64,000 bases of DNA from Nemertoderma westbladi (Eukaryota > Xenacoelomorpha > Nemertodermatida > Nemertodermatidae). A program made the position numbers and the translations under genes. The notes below the pieces were generated by a model. The model searched no databases. It saw nothing but the letters and a program-made list of their open reading frames with translations, and was not told where the DNA came from. Every line of letters begins with the position of its first letter. Position 1 is the stretch's first letter. Where the stretch lies: NCBI GenBank assembly GCA_032718475.1, contig JAUCBJ010007930.1:57724-121723 (forward strand), in the 5' to 3' direction. Below are positions 1-12,400 of the stretch, piece by piece.

Positions 1-1250
1 ACTAGTCAGCTAGTAAGATATAGGCCTAGTGATATACCAGCCAGCATAGTACAGTATTACAAATTGTCTGTCAGTCAGTCAGTCTGTGGTCGTACACGTA
101 CAGACAGAGACAGTCAAATAAATAGATAATTAGTACAATCCAGCAATCAGACAATACAGTCAGGAACACTGGCAGACTGGTCACATCACAATATGTCCAA
201 TTTACAGCCAGAATCTAACCGCGGAAAACGCTCTCAGCAGCTTAGTGAAATTTTTCCATAGAAAACAATGCTAAATTTCATTTGAAAACCGGCAGTGCTG
301 CAGTGAAATTTTAACATTGACATTCTAAAAATTATGACAATAGAATCGCCATAAAATTCCGTATAAATTAATTTGAGAATTATAATATCATCGTCTGATC
401 GTTGGGATAACTGGATAACTATCATTAATATTAAAAATAAAAAATTGTCACATTATGTGCCCAGCTTCTGCTTTGAGGACAAGTGGAGTTACAAAATATG
501 TCCAGAAATATAATCGCAGCCTGCTGGCCTGTGAAGGACAAATAGTGGCTGCACTGACACTTTCTCGCTGTAAATATGTGGACAATTTTTGACTGAGCTT
601 CAGTCAGAAAGTGACCAGTGCAGCATTGTTCCTAACTGCAATAGGCTGATAGGCCTATTTCAGTATTTGGGGTGTAGTTCTAGTCGTAGTTCTGTAGTTA
701 CGGTCAGGCAGTACTGCAGTACCGTACAGCCGTACCGGTAATCCTTTCACCTGTAATCAATACCAGTATGTCTGACTGTAGTATGTATTGCTGTACCTAG
801 TTCTGCAGGCTGGCCCTGGCAGGTACCGGTATTGCTGTATTGTAATTGTACCGTCTGACCGTCCAGCCGGTTAGCGCAGTAGCCTACCTGCTGACATCTA
901 AGACCGGTACAGCGGTAGGCTGGCCTGCTGGCAGGTATAAAATCAGACACTCAGATAGCAGATAGTACTGTACAGCTTTAGCAGTTTAGTAACGGTCTGA
1001 CGGTAGTACAGTAGTACAGTACACAGTAGTATGTATGACAGTATGACTGACTATTACTGTATTACTTATTAGATGGTTTTGTACTAGGCCTGCCATAGTC
1101 TACTACTGTACTATATAGTAGGCCATGCTGCCATGGGCCTACTGCATACTGTACAAAAGTACTAGTGATGTGATAGCAGCTCATATTACAGCTATAAACT
1201 GATATTAAAGCTGATTGGCTATCTGGTCTGCTATGTACTACTACTATTAC
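1..1250. other. No gene seen; low-complexity intergenic DNA
   Basis: I see no supported exon here. The stretch is full of overlapping short words (CAGTAC, GGTACCGGTA, TAGGCCTA) that recur across the window. Short open frames on the minus strand have no recognisable protein. Confidence 0.5.
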
Positions 1251-1289
1251 CATGGCCTGCTATATTACTACGGACTACAGGGCACTCGA

Positions 1290-1470
1290 ACTGGCCTCTC
1301 AAAAAGAGGCCAGTTTTTTTTTACAGTATTTAGATATTTTGATATGGAAAGAGTTCTATAAATTTTCATTTGCTGCAATTTGGTCAACGGACGCAATTGA
1401 AGTCTCCTCGTTAAGCAAAATACTTAATTTTTTGGTGGCTAGTGTTTTAGGGCATTAGTGTGGCTTGGGT
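1290..1470 (+). repeat. Fragment related to the arms of the foldback element at 43969-45106
   Basis: From about 1310 to 1465 the sequence follows the left arm of the long inverted-repeat element at 43969-45106. Shared words in the same order include GAGTTCTATAAATTTT, TTTGCTGCAATTTGGTCAA and GGCTAGTGTTTTAGG. It starts with a perfect small hairpin (CTGGCCTCT, 5-nt loop, AGAGGCCAG, about 1290-1312) and a T run. Only one arm is present, so this is a truncated or diverged family member. Confidence 0.75.
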
Positions 1471-1517
1471 ACTACTACTACTAGGATCGGCATGCTGCAT
1501 TGCAGCTGCGTTTTTAA

Positions 1518-2110
1518 GAATGCTGTGCCGGCTTGTCGACAAAATTAAGTCGCCACAACTCCCTATAACCCATGACATTTGCTAGATCATCCGCATCTTC
1601 AAGGCCAGTGTCCTTTAAGATACATCTCAAGAAAGTCATGGGCTGTCCCCCATGCTTATTCACTCCATGAGCCAGCTAAAGCACAAGATTATGCACTGGC
1701 TGGTCCTCACGGCGAAAGCGATATCCTGCAAAGCGGAGGCGACTTTGTTCTAGTGTCAAGCTTGGCGGAACCAATGTGACAGCTCCAATATGTTATATAG
1801 TGTCTGGTTGGAGATGTGTGCATTGTACTTGACACAATGAACCCGGCGTAGCATTCTTGGGAATGTCACATCCAGAGATTTGGTGTCCTCTGCAGTTAGA
1901 GCCCAGCATGGACTCCCATAGAGGAGTATTGGAACTACTGCTGCTCTAAATAATCGGACCTTAAGATTCCGATTAATTATCTGGGACTTCCAAATCCTGG
2001 AAAGCCTATGCAAGGCTGACCATGCCTTTCCCTTACGTATTCGAAGGTTCTTACCTGAATTTTGATTATGTATGAATATCCATATACTAGTATTATCAAG
2101 TAGGCATTGC
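1518..2110 (-). pseudogene. LINE reverse transcriptase remnant, C-terminal part
   Basis: Read on the minus strand, about 2110 down to 1800 encodes the region after the RT catalytic core: a stretch rich in R/K and W, then LFRAAVVPILLYGSPCWALT, which matches the conserved VLLYGSECW-type motif of non-LTR elements of the RTE/Jockey-like groups. After a frameshift the same frame family continues (an RRLRFAG-type motif near 1735, then HGVNKHGGQPMTF and a terminal W-R-L-N-F stretch) to a stop near 1518. A frameshift and an in-frame TAG near 1680 show it is dead. There is no catalytic YADD and no endonuclease, so it is a 5'-truncated copy. Confidence 0.8.
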
Positions 2111-2439
2111 ATTGTTGCCAAGCAACTTATGAGATAAACAAAATGTTCTAGAACATTGTGTATTTATTAATAGAATAAAATGGCCTGCATCGGAAGCAAA
2201 TGCATGCAAAATTAGAATACCCATATATATCTCAGCTATTTCCCAACCAAATTCAAATATTTTTACATATTTGGAATCCTTGCACGGTCAGCTTTCAACT
2301 TGTACCAACAAATCACAAAATGTTTGAAGAATAACTGCGGTGTAACTGGTGCAATATCGACGGAGACACTTTTTTTAAACGCTTGTAGCTAAAGAATTAA
2401 AGCGAAAATAAAAATTCTGGCTCACCCAGCAAGGAGGAG

Positions 2440-2580
2440 GGAGCTGAAATTATCTATGTTTCAATTTTCATGCAATCTCATTAAGATTTGTCGAAAAATT
2501 GGGGGGGGGGGGGACAGGTACCTGAATAACGACACAATATTCCAGGACATAGTGTACATGTGGTTAGAAAGAATTTGCAA
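2440..2580 (+). repeat. Dispersed repeat, second copy at 37085-37260
   Basis: The block around TTTCATGCAATCT, a G-rich tract (13 G at 2501-2513 here, GGAGGGGG in the other copy) and ACATAGTGT recurs in the same order and orientation inside the caveolin intron at 37085-37260. The class is unknown and I see no coding capacity. Confidence 0.65.
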
Positions 2581-2644
2581 GTGTGTGGTGATAGTATTCG
2601 AGCAGGGTGTGGTGATAGGGTGATAGGTCTAATATTCGACTTAA

Positions 2645-3378
2645 GGGGGGGGGGGGGGGGGGTACACCATTTTCGGACAAATCTTCGATTTATCACTCTC
2701 AGCGTTTCAAAAATTTTCGTTTTTGGCTATAATTTGGAATATAGATGCCTAAGATGCTATTCTACATGATAGGCTAGAAAAAAAAATTTTTCGCTATTTA
2801 ATATTAGTTAATACTAGTTAACAATAAAAAAAACTTGGTTGTGCTTAAAACCCTAAGGTTTTTACAGTTTTGAATCTAATCACATGAAAGTTTTTTTATA
2901 TGATAGATCAAAGATGGGGCAACATAACTATCAGGCGAAATTTTGTGAAATTTATTTTGCACCGCTAGGTGGCGCTGCAAATTTAGGCTAAATTTTTAGG
3001 TTTGTTATAAATAGTATTAAATTTTATTAACAAATAATTTCGAAAAGTTGTCTGATACTTTTATGCAGGGTGGCTATCTAGACACCCACAGAAAGTTTCA
3101 GACAAATTGCTCAAAAATTATAGAAGTAGTAGGGTTTTGAAGTTGACAATTTTATAAAAAAAATATTTCGAGATAATCGACCTTTCATTATACATAGTAA
3201 TAGTAATTTCAATAGGAATCCCTAAATGGAATTTGTTATAACTTGAAAACAAAAAGAGCTATTAAATAGCGGTTTTCTGATTTGGAAACACCATTTAATC
3301 GTGCATTATAATAGACCATAAAAAAAAATTCGACATATTTTTGACCAAAATGGTGTACTCCCCCCCCCCCCCCCCCCC
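2645..3378. mobile_element. Non-autonomous element with G-tract inverted termini, flanked by TTAA
   Basis: The left end is TTAA, then 18 G, then TACACCATTTT. The right end is AAAATGGTGTA, then CT and 19 C, then TTAA. The two ends are inverted copies and the direct flanks are TTAA (2641-2644 and 3379-3382). The 734-bp interior is AT-rich with no credible reading frame. TTAA flanks suggest piggyBac-type target duplication, but termini made of homopolymeric G are not typical of piggyBac. Family assignment is inference; the paired termini are seen directly. Confidence 0.7.
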
Positions 3379-3382
3379 TTAA

Positions 3383-4238
3383 CTATGATAGGCCAGAAGT
3401 TCATGACCCAAATATACTGGAAATCGCTAAATCTACTAGAGATGGGAATAAGAGTGGGGTGTGGGAGTCACAGGGCGGTAACCACCGTAGTTAGCGACAG
3501 AAATATTATTAGCCCCCAGAACGACGGTGAAAAAGGCATTTCAGAAATAAATTTTTTAAATTGCTGTGTGTTCCACTGTACCTTTATAAGGCGTATGTGG
3601 TGAAGTAGCATCATCATTAACATTACTATTTGCTGAAACACGAATGATGTGCCTATTGGCTCGCATTTACTCAAAATTAATCTCGCAAATAAATAATTGG
3701 AAAATAGGAATATTGGAAGAATACTTGGCTATTCGGCACCTCGTAGTTTATATAAAAATTAAATAACTATTTAAAAAAAAACTATTCAGCGGTTATGACC
3801 ATTGTTTATTTTTTAAACCTCTCTCCCTCGCTGCGTTCGCTTGATACATAAATCAGTCGGGAGATTACGCTGAAAAGGTGTTACTTTTCTCACAATGATA
3901 TAGTTATTTCTGCATTAGTAAATTTCTGCCAGGAACTGACTTATTCATGGATAAATTCATAAATAATAAAATATACAAAGCAATCCAAACACAGCTACTG
4001 TATCGTTTTAGGCATCATTAGAATTCTATTGTTATCTCAACTAAATCTAATCGATGGGTGTAAAATAAAAATACTTTGTAATCATTGTGGTACGTGATCA
4101 ATACACCTTAGGAAGCTAAACATCATATTCCACACAGCAACACAATTAATGCATTAAGATATATAATTGAAGCTAATAGCTTTTAGTAATTCACTTAAAT
4201 TATTCTATATAAATATTTCACAAAGTTCCATTAATGGT
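3383..4238. other. Intergenic, presumed PINCH 3' flank
   Basis: AT-rich sequence with no recognised gene. It must hold the 3' UTR of the minus-strand PINCH gene, but I find no clear close AATAAA on that strand. The nearest candidate (TTTATT on the plus strand) is near 3806. Confidence 0.4.
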
Positions 4239-5975
4239 TCACTTAAAAGCAGTATAGATCTTAGCTTTAGCAGAACCCCAAGCTTCCATCATTAATTTAT
4301 GGGATTTTTTAGTTTCTAATGGATATAGGCGTCGTCGCATTTCACTCGGTAATATATTATAACAATAGGGACACAAAGGCCGCATATCTAGGTCCAGTAA
4401 AGCGTCCACCGCTGATAAATTCACATTACAGCAGCAACAGTTAAAATGTATTGTACAATATTTCTTAGCATTGAAGGATATGACATCACCAACGATAACC
4501 TTGTTGCAATAGAAACAGATGTTACCGAACAACTTATTGTAATGGGCTTCGCAGTAAGCCAATCCGTTTCTTTCATAGAAACGATGGCCATGAAAAGGTT
4601 TCTCGCAGTAGGAGCATACAAAGTGTTCTATATGCCAGACTTTACCTAGTGCGTGAACCCGTCTATCTTCAATAGGGCGTCGGCATGCTCCACATATCGG
4701 GATGCCCATGGCATCGTGACAAGGTAGACAGTATAGCTTTCCTTTCACCTCACGAGCTGAACACGTTAACTCCACTGAACATTTGGAGCATTTGAAATGG
4801 TATGGATGATAGTGATCCCCACCGAACTTTAAACTCGGTTCTTCAATGTAAGACTGGCAGCGCAAGCAAATGAACATACCCTCAGACTGTTCTTTATCTC
4901 GCATATGACACTGACGGCAAAGAGCTCGATGATTAACCTTAACAAACCCAAGATCAGCTAGTTCAATCCCACAAGAGGTGCAACAGAAACATTCTGGATG
5001 CCAAGAACGATCCATGGCTCGCAGCACTCGCCCGATTACAAATTCTTTGCATTGTGCACAACATGGAGCAAAGAGGACATGAAAATCGGTTTCGCAATAT
5101 TTCCTCCCATCAAATTCAAAGTACAAACTATCAGAAAATGGCCTAAAACACTGAGCGCAAACGAAACATTCTATGTGCCACAGCTCTCCCTTGCAATTAA
5201 CCATTTTTTCCTCTGCTTGGAACATTTCTCCACAACGTGTACAAGATGACACAGGCAGATCAAGCTGATGGTGTGCACCTGCCTTATGTACCTCAACAGT
5301 GACACCACCGCGATTAGCTTCATCTAGCCTAGGAGGCAATGGGGGCGGATGTAGATCATCATCAACATCACTAACTTCGGTGAGGGTTCGAGAAATCCCA
5401 GAACGTTGAGATTCATTGGTGGCTGATCTATGTAAGTGCAAGGGTGGAAGAGCCTCCATTAATTCCCGTTGCTGCCATACAGGTTCTGTAACTGGATCCT
5501 CTGTAAACCATTGATGTCTAACTGTTTGCGGTTGAGACATATACAATGTTTTGGTAACTATTTCCCCTTCAGGTCCTACTTCGGCCCATTGTTTATGGAC
5601 ATTCATTCCCTTCGTGGTATCATTCTGGACATCATGGACAATCCTTGATTCAGAGTAGTTACTTTTCGCACCATTTGCTACTTCTAGAAAAGGTCCCACG
5701 GAATCAACACCACGCCCTAACTGAACCTTACGATGGATCTTTCGGCCATCTGGGAGGGTTTCAGTAAACTCCTGCAATGACAAACCATCAGTTCCTGTTG
5801 GTGCACCGATCACTTGATCATTACTAAGTGGAATAGGTCCAGAGCCAGCCGCTGATGCATTATGTAATTGATACTCATGCGACTTTATGATATTAACTCG
5901 CTGACCTGAAGAAACATCTCCAAAGTCTTGTGGCCTAATATTTAATTGGCTCTGTGTTGGGTGAGAATAATCCAT
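4239..5975 (-). CDS. LIMS1: PINCH / LIMS family five-LIM adaptor with long N-terminal extension
   Basis: This 578-residue, single-exon protein begins at ATG 5975 and ends at TGA 4239. Residues about 245-538 hold five tandem LIM zinc-binding domains (roughly 245-298, 306-357, 370-419, 428-479, 487-538) with the C-x2-C, H-x2-C and C-x2-C pattern. They are followed by the PINCH-type basic tail, and by similarity this is clearly PINCH. Known PINCH proteins bind the ankyrin repeats of integrin-linked kinase through LIM1 and form the ILK-PINCH-parvin complex at integrin adhesions and muscle attachments. Vertebrate PINCH is about 325 residues. Here an extra 240 residues precede LIM1, including a proline motif (PPPLPPR, residues 210-216) that could bind SH3 domains and a charged TLPDGRKIHRK segment (73-83). 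The extension has the same frame and no internal stop; its function is unknown. The lack of introns is unusual for this gene. Confidence 0.93.
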   Translation of the reverse strand: MDYSHPTQSQLNIRPQDFGDVSSGQRVNIIKSHEYQLHNASAAGSGPIPLSNDQVIGAPTGTDGLSLQEFTETLPDGRKIHRKVQLGRGVDSVGPFLEVANGAKSNYSESRIVHDVQNDTTKGMNVHKQWAEVGPEGEIVTKTLYMSQPQTVRHQWFTEDPVTEPVWQQRELMEALPPLHLHRSATNESQRSGISRTLTEVSDVDDDLHPPPLPPRLDEANRGGVTVEVHKAGAHHQLDLPVSSCTRCGEMFQAEEKMVNCKGELWHIECFVCAQCFRPFSDSLYFEFDGRKYCETDFHVLFAPCCAQCKEFVIGRVLRAMDRSWHPECFCCTSCGIELADLGFVKVNHRALCRQCHMRDKEQSEGMFICLRCQSYIEEPSLKFGGDHYHPYHFKCSKCSVELTCSAREVKGKLYCLPCHDAMGIPICGACRRPIEDRRVHALGKVWHIEHFVCSYCEKPFHGHRFYERNGLAYCEAHYNKLFGNICFYCNKVIVGDVISFNAKKYCTIHFNCCCCNVNLSAVDALLDLDMRPLCPYCYNILPSEMRRRLYPLETKKSHKLMMEAWGSAKAKIYTAFK

Positions 5976-7600
5976 GTTATATGAAAACGACTATCATGAT
6001 ACGGCTATTAATTTTCATACTAGTTTATGATAATAATAATTAATACATATAAATATTAAATAAATCAATTCTCTAGGCCTACTATATTATACGAAACTTA
6101 CTTGCATTACTTGATTCACATGGTTAAAAGGAGGTGTGTGTTTCGTATCTTATACTATATTTATAATATCTAACCATTTCCTTTGTAGAAACCTGTTACA
6201 TGAACACGACGTATATTCATCAAAACGCGCAGTTCGTCACAAAATTATTTTCGAATAAAATTTTGTACTCCTTGTCACCTTTCAGTGCGGCACTTTATAT
6301 ATTTTATATATTGCAGTACTCGTCTCCATTAAAATCACTTGTATTTATTAACAGACTCTTACACTGTGTGTTAAGTACAATATAATTGTGTCCAATAAAA
6401 TAGAATGCAATATAAGTGTATTTTCATATCACGACTCCATGTTTACTAAAAAGAAAAGAGTTTTGGTTTTAATAGAGAGCTAATATTTCTCTACTTAAAC
6501 TTAAGTGTTGACATAATTTCTTCAAACATCCGTTAGTACGACAGCCTAGGCCAACAAATATAAATTATGGTTAATTTTCGTAATATTCATACATTCGTAG
6601 ATTGGTTGGTTGTAAGTATCAATCAATAGAAGTCCATATGTCAGTCGTTGTTTCACTAGGTGAAACCACTTTTCCTTGTAAATATCGAATAGAGGAAAAT
6701 TTTAAAAAAATAAAAATTTTAGGGAACATCATCGATTAAATCCCAAACATGAAATAATCTAAATTAATAAATAAATGACTGAATAAAAATATAAATAAAA
6801 TGTATTCAAATATATATTTTATATATTATAAAAATATTAAAATATAAATGAAGTAACTTGTATTTACTACGCATTTTTCCTATTACAATATTCAATAATT
6901 GTATATTTAATAGTAAACATAATTGAAATTGACCAATATAATAATATCAAATTATTATAAGAAATAAAAAGACAAACGAGAAATTGACTTCTTTAAGATT
7001 AACTTAGCTTTAAGATCAATACCCAAGAGTAATGAATATAATTAATTACCAACCATAGTTTTAATTATTAACCAACCACTAACAGTATTCTATGCATGGG
7101 TGGGCCAGGATTGTAAGAAAGATTGGAATACAAACAGTTGGACTAGGTCCAGGTTAATAACCCCTATATTATAAGCTCTTCCGCCACCCAACAGCCACAA
7201 TTACTATATCGTTCTCATTGTGAAACCGCTAACAGATATAACACACCCTATTTAATTCCCTCAATAGAGAATGAATGTCAATTGATTGAGGTCAATAACG
7301 TTGTAAGTCGACCATTACTCGGAAACGATAAAACTTAACTTAAAAGATTATAACTAAAGACTAATTAATTTGATGTGTGTACTGTGAGAGTAGCAGGGCT
7401 ATAGTTTAAGGGCCACAAAGCGCAATACATAACATAATAGTCTAACAAAGGATACCTGTCTACGGCCAAGTAGAGTATACATTGTTGTATGTGAGCTGAG
7501 TAGTAGCTGGCTGAAGGCTGGCAATGGAGTTAGAAGGCCATAAAAGACGTATTGCAGATAGTCAGGAGGTATTTCAAGGTGCATACCGGTATTTTACGTG
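5976..7600. other. Intergenic, AT-rich
   Basis: Upstream region of PINCH. I see no exon, no tandem repeat of note and no convincing promoter motif. Confidence 0.4.
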
Positions 7601-7607
7601 TATTGCT

Positions 7608-7790
7608 ATCGGAATGGGTAGAGCGCCAAACCAAACCTTGAGCTCACCTGTTCGATCCCACCTGGACGACTTTTATAGAGTCAGCAGTCAGAGTTCGTGT
7701 TTAATGTTGGCAGTGAAAATAAATCCAGCCTGCCACCTTTTAACACGCAAACAAAATAATCTAAATGAAATTTGTGTCAGACACTAAGGC
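7608..7790 (+). repeat. tRNA-like SINE head
   Basis: GGGTAGAGCG (A-box-like) is followed about 30 bp later by TGTTCGATCCC (B-box-like), the spacing of an internal RNA polymerase III promoter. Flanks do not pair as an acceptor stem, so this reads as a tRNA-derived SINE or relic rather than a tRNA gene. Confidence 0.45.
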
Positions 7791-8104
7791 CCGCCGCACA
7801 ATAGAGATGCACGATGCAAAAAAGGACATCCTCGATCTTCTATTTTTGCAACTTGCAGCACGAATTATAGAACATGGTAGACTATCATGGGAGGCCATAT
7901 ACTAGAAATGCAAGATGCATGATACATTTTTTGAAAGATACATCAAAAAAAGGACAATTCGGACAAAAGTTTCAATGTTTTGAAATTGCAAATTAACTTA
8001 ACATAAAAATAACTTTAAATTTCCCGCTTTCAGCCTTCTCATAGGGTTAATGTTAAATAAATATGGAAAAATTAGTGCCTAGAAGTAAAAATTTTACTGT
8101 AAAC

Positions 8105-8180
8105 TATGTTCCTAGATTTAGTTTATTGTTTTGGTTAGAAAAGCCTGCTATTATAACCTGGTACTTTCCTTTAAAAGGTT
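8105..8180 (-). repeat. Copy of the TTATTGTTTTGGTT dispersed repeat
   Basis: GTTTATTGTTTTGGTTAGAA followed by AAGCCTGCT and a pyrimidine-rich tail. The same block occurs near 38455, 52285 and 61045 on this strand and inverted near 22350 and 47230. Confidence 0.7.
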
Positions 8181-8269
8181 CCTTAAATGGTGATATCGAA
8201 ATTAAATATTAGCAAAATTAAGTTAATATATTAAAATAGGCTGAAACCACACCCCAATTGGTAATATAC

Positions 8270-8910
8270 CCAAGGTACCGCCCATCATCATTATGATGAT
8301 CTAAGGACATGCGTAGAACATAGTCAACCACAATTATGAACAAGAATGGTGCAAGTTCACTTCAAATGGTTGTGCCACCGTCAACAGTAGACACAAATGT
8401 TGTCGAACCATCGTATATTGATCTGATTGCTGCAATAATTTCATCAGGAATCCCATATAATGAAAGTATGCTGAACATACGTTAGCGAGAGACTGAATCA
8501 AAGGCCTTGAAGAAGTCAACAAAGATAACAGCCAGATGCCTGTCTTTCTTTTTTGATAACTCTTCAATTATCCTTCTAAGTGCCAAAATGGGCTCCATGG
8601 TCCCACGACCTTTACGGAACCCATTCTGATTTCCACGTAGCAGTCTCTCAATGGGATCCCTGATGCGATTTAATAGAATCCTATTGTATAGCTTTGCAGC
8701 AATCGAGATCAATGAGATTCCCCGAAAAGAACCATAGAGTGTTAGGTTGCCCTTCTTGGGAACTGGCACCAACTTAATTGTTTTCATTTCTTGTGGGACT
8801 CTTGTTGTTCGGTACATGTCTACTATGATGGGATAGATGAGATAGGATACAGCTACAAGATAGAGCATAGCCTCAGCAGTATAAATACTGTAGTTACTCA
8901 CTTGTTTCAT
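8270..8910 (-). pseudogene. Inactive LINE reverse transcriptase fragment
   Basis: The minus strand encodes a typical non-LTR RT block: VPVPKKGN, then FRGISLISIAAKLYNRILLN, then NQNGFRKGRGT, then the first catalytic block VIFVDFFKAFDSVSR. Reading on in the same frame gives a TAA at 8482-8484, then MFSILSLYGIP and a TGA at 8362-8364, then LAPFLFIIVVDYVLRM. The YADD block is missing. Stops and truncation make it a fossil. Similarity is to RTE/Jockey-like endonuclease-reverse transcriptases. Confidence 0.88.
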
Positions 8911-9497
8911 TAAATTGTTTTCTTAATACAAAACGCATACACAACAACAACTTTATCCAAACGATCAGCCAGTATTATTATTATTTGATACACTCGCACT
9001 AAACTATGTACAACCATCAGTTGCTTCTAGTCGCTAGGAAACTAAACTTTACTCCCTTAACTCCGGTATAAAACGTCTTTATTATTTTCCTTATAATAAA
9101 CTATGAATTTATTAATCTTGAACTTAACTTAGAATCTTTGTGAATTGAAACTCAGCACGATAATTACAGTGTTTTAGAACTCTGTATTTAGTCGCCTTCA
9201 GATTGGTCGAATTTTAATAGTGTTGCTGGAACTCTAAACAGATTAATTTGTCGAGTCCTCAAACTATTATTTAGGTAATGTATTATATAGTTTAGATTAT
9301 GTAGTTTATGTTGTTTTTGTGTTTAAATTTGTGCACCCAGTCAAATATTGCAGTTTTCTCGTTTAATGCAAGTAGTTTACGAGTCGATGGGTTGTTTATT
9401 ATTTCTCTCTCGTCCGTTATGTGTCGTCCGTCCGTCATGTTGTTATTATTTTACCTTTAACTTAAGTTTGTTATTGTTGTACTCGGGCTGCGCGTTA
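8911..9497. other. Left flank of the 37-bp array, nothing recognised
   Basis: AT-rich sequence with CGTCCGT-type words near 9410. No gene or duplicated flank is seen. Confidence 0.35.
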
Positions 9498-12400
9498 TTC
9501 TTGGTGGGAATCAAGACTTCCTCTAAAGGACGCCTTCTTGGTGGGAATCAAGACTTCCTCTAAAGGACGCCTTCTTGGTGGGAATCAAGACTTCCTCTAA
9601 AGGACGCCTTCTTGGTGGGAATCAAGACTTCCTCTAAAGGACGCCTTCTTGGTGGGAATCAAGACTTCCTCTAAAGGACGCCTTCTTGGTGGGAATCAAG
9701 ACTTCCTCTAAAGGACGCCTTCTTGGTGGGACTCAAGACTTCCTCTAAATGACGCCTTCTTGGTGGGAATCAAGACTTCCTCTAAAGGACGCCTTCTTGG
9801 TGGGAATCAAGACTTCCTCTAAAGGACGCGTTCTTGGTGGGAATCAAGACTTCCTCTAAAGGACGCCTTCTTGGTGGGAATCAAGACTTCCTCGAAAGGA
9901 CGCCTTCTTGGTGGGAATCAAGACTTCCTCTAAAGGACACGTTCTTGGTGGGAATCAAGACTTCCTCTAAAGGACGCCTTCTTGGTGGGAATCAAGACTT
10001 CCTCTAAAGGACGCCTTCTTGGTGGGAATCAAGACTTCCTCTAAAGGACGCCTTCTTGGTGGGAATCAAGACTTCCTCTAAAGGACGCCTTCTTGGTGGG
10101 AATCAAGACTTCCACTAAAGGACGCCTCCTTGGCGGGAATCAAGACTTCCTCTAAAGGACGCCTTCTTGGTGGGAATCAAGACTTCCTCTAAAGGACGCG
10201 TTCTTGGTGGGAATCAAGACTTCCTCTAAAGGACGCCTTCTTGGTGGGAATCAAGACTTCCTCGAAAGGACGCCTTCTTGGTGGGAATCAAGACTTCCTC
10301 TAAAGGACGCGTTCTTGGTGGGAATCAAGACTTCCTCTAAAGGACACCTTCTTGGTGGGAATCAAGACTTCCTCTAAAGGACGCCTTCTTGGTGGGAATC
10401 AAGACTTCCTCTAAAGGACGCCTTCTTGGTGGGAATCAAGACTTCCTCTAAAGGACACCTTCTTGGTGGGACTCAAGACTTCCTCTAAAGGACGCCTTCT
10501 TGGTGGGAATCAAGACTTCCTCTAAAGGACGCCTTCTTGGTGGGAATCAAGACTTCCTCTAAAGGACGCCTTCTTGGTGTGAATCAAGACTTCCTCTAAA
10601 GGACGCCTTCTTGGTGGGAATCAAGACTTCCTCTAAAGGACGCCTTCTTGGTGGGAATCAAGACTTCCTCTAAAGGACGCCTTCTTGGTGGGAATCAAGA
10701 CTTCCTCTAAAGGACGCCTTCTTGGTGGGACTCAAGACTTCCTCTAAAGGACGCGTTCTTGGTGGGAATCAAGACTTCCTCTAAAGGATGCCTTCTTGGT
10801 GGGAATCAAGACTTCCTCTAAAGGACGCCTTCTTGGTGGGAATCAAGACTTCCTCTAAAGGACGCCTTCTTGGTGGGAATCAAGACTTCCTCTAAAGGAC
10901 GCCTCCTTGGTGGGAATCAAGACTTCCTCTAAAGGACGCCTTCTTGGTGGGAATCAAGACTTACTCTAAAGGACGCCTTCTTGGTGGGAATCAAGACTTC
11001 CTCTAAATGACGCCTTCTTGGTGGGAATCAAGACTTCCTCTAAAGGATGCCTTCTTGGTGGGAATCAAGACTTCCTCTAAAGGACGCCTTCTTGGTATGA
11101 ATCAAGACTTCCTCTAAAGGACGCCGTCTTGGTGAGATTCAAGACTTCCTCTAAAGGACGCCTTCTTGGTGGGAATCCAGACTTCCTCTAAAGGACGCCT
11201 TCTTGGTGGGAATCAAGACTTCCTCTGAAGGACGCCTTCTTGGTGGGAATCAAGATTTCCTCTAAAGGACGCGTTCTTGGTGGGAATCAAGACTTCCTCT
11301 AAAGGACGCCTTCTTGGTGGGAATCAAGACTTCCTCTAAAGGACGCCTTCTTGGTGGGAATCAAGACTTCCTCTAAAGGACACCTTCTTGGTGGGACTCA
11401 AGACTTCCTCTAAAGGACGCGTTCTTGGTGGGAATCAAGACTTCCTCTAAAGGATGCCTTCTTGGTGGGAATCAAGACTTCCTCTAAAGGACGCCTTCTT
11501 GGTGGGAATCAAGACTTCCTCTAAAGGACGCCTTCTTGGTGGGAATCAAGACTTCCTCTAAAGGACGCCTCCTTGGTGGGAATCAAGACTTCCTCTAAAG
11601 GACGCCTTCTTGGTGGGAATCAAGACTTACTCTAAAGGACGCCTTCTTGGTGGGAATCAAGACTTCCTCTAAATGACGCCTTCTTGGTGGGAATCAAGAC
11701 TTCCTCTAAAGGATGCCTTCTTGGTGGGAATCAAGACTTCCTCTAAAGGACGCCTTCTTGGTATGAATCAAGACTTCCTCTAAAGGACGCCGTCTTGGTG
11801 AGATTCAAGACTTCCTCTAAAGGACGCCTTCTTGGTGGGAATCCAGACTTCCTCTAAAGGACGCCTTCTTGGTGGGAATCAAGACTTCCTCTGAAGGACG
11901 CCTTCTTGGTGGGAATCAAGATTTCCTCTAAAGGACGCGTTCTTGGTGGGAATCAAGACTTCCTCTAAAGGACGCCTTCTTGGTGGGAATCAAGACTTCC
12001 TCTAAAGGACGCCTTCTTGGTGGGAATCAAGACTTCCTCTAAAGGACGCCTTCTTGGTGGGAATCCAGACTTCCTCTAAAGGACGCTTTCTTGGTGGGAA
12101 TCCAGACTTCCTCTAAAGGACGCCTTCTTGGTGGGAATCAAGACTTCCACTAAAGGACACCTCCTTGGCGGGAATCAAGACTTCCTCTAAAGGACGCCTT
12201 CTTGGTGGGAATCAAGACTTCCTCTAAAGGACACGTTCTTGGTGGGAATCAAGACTTCCTCTAAAGGACGCCTTCTTGGTGGGAATCAAGACTTCCTCTA
12301 AAGGACGCCTTCTTGGTGGGAATCAAGACTTCCTTTAAAGGACGCCTTCTTGGTGGGAATCAAGACTTCCTCTAAAGGACGCCTTCTTGGTGGGAATCAA

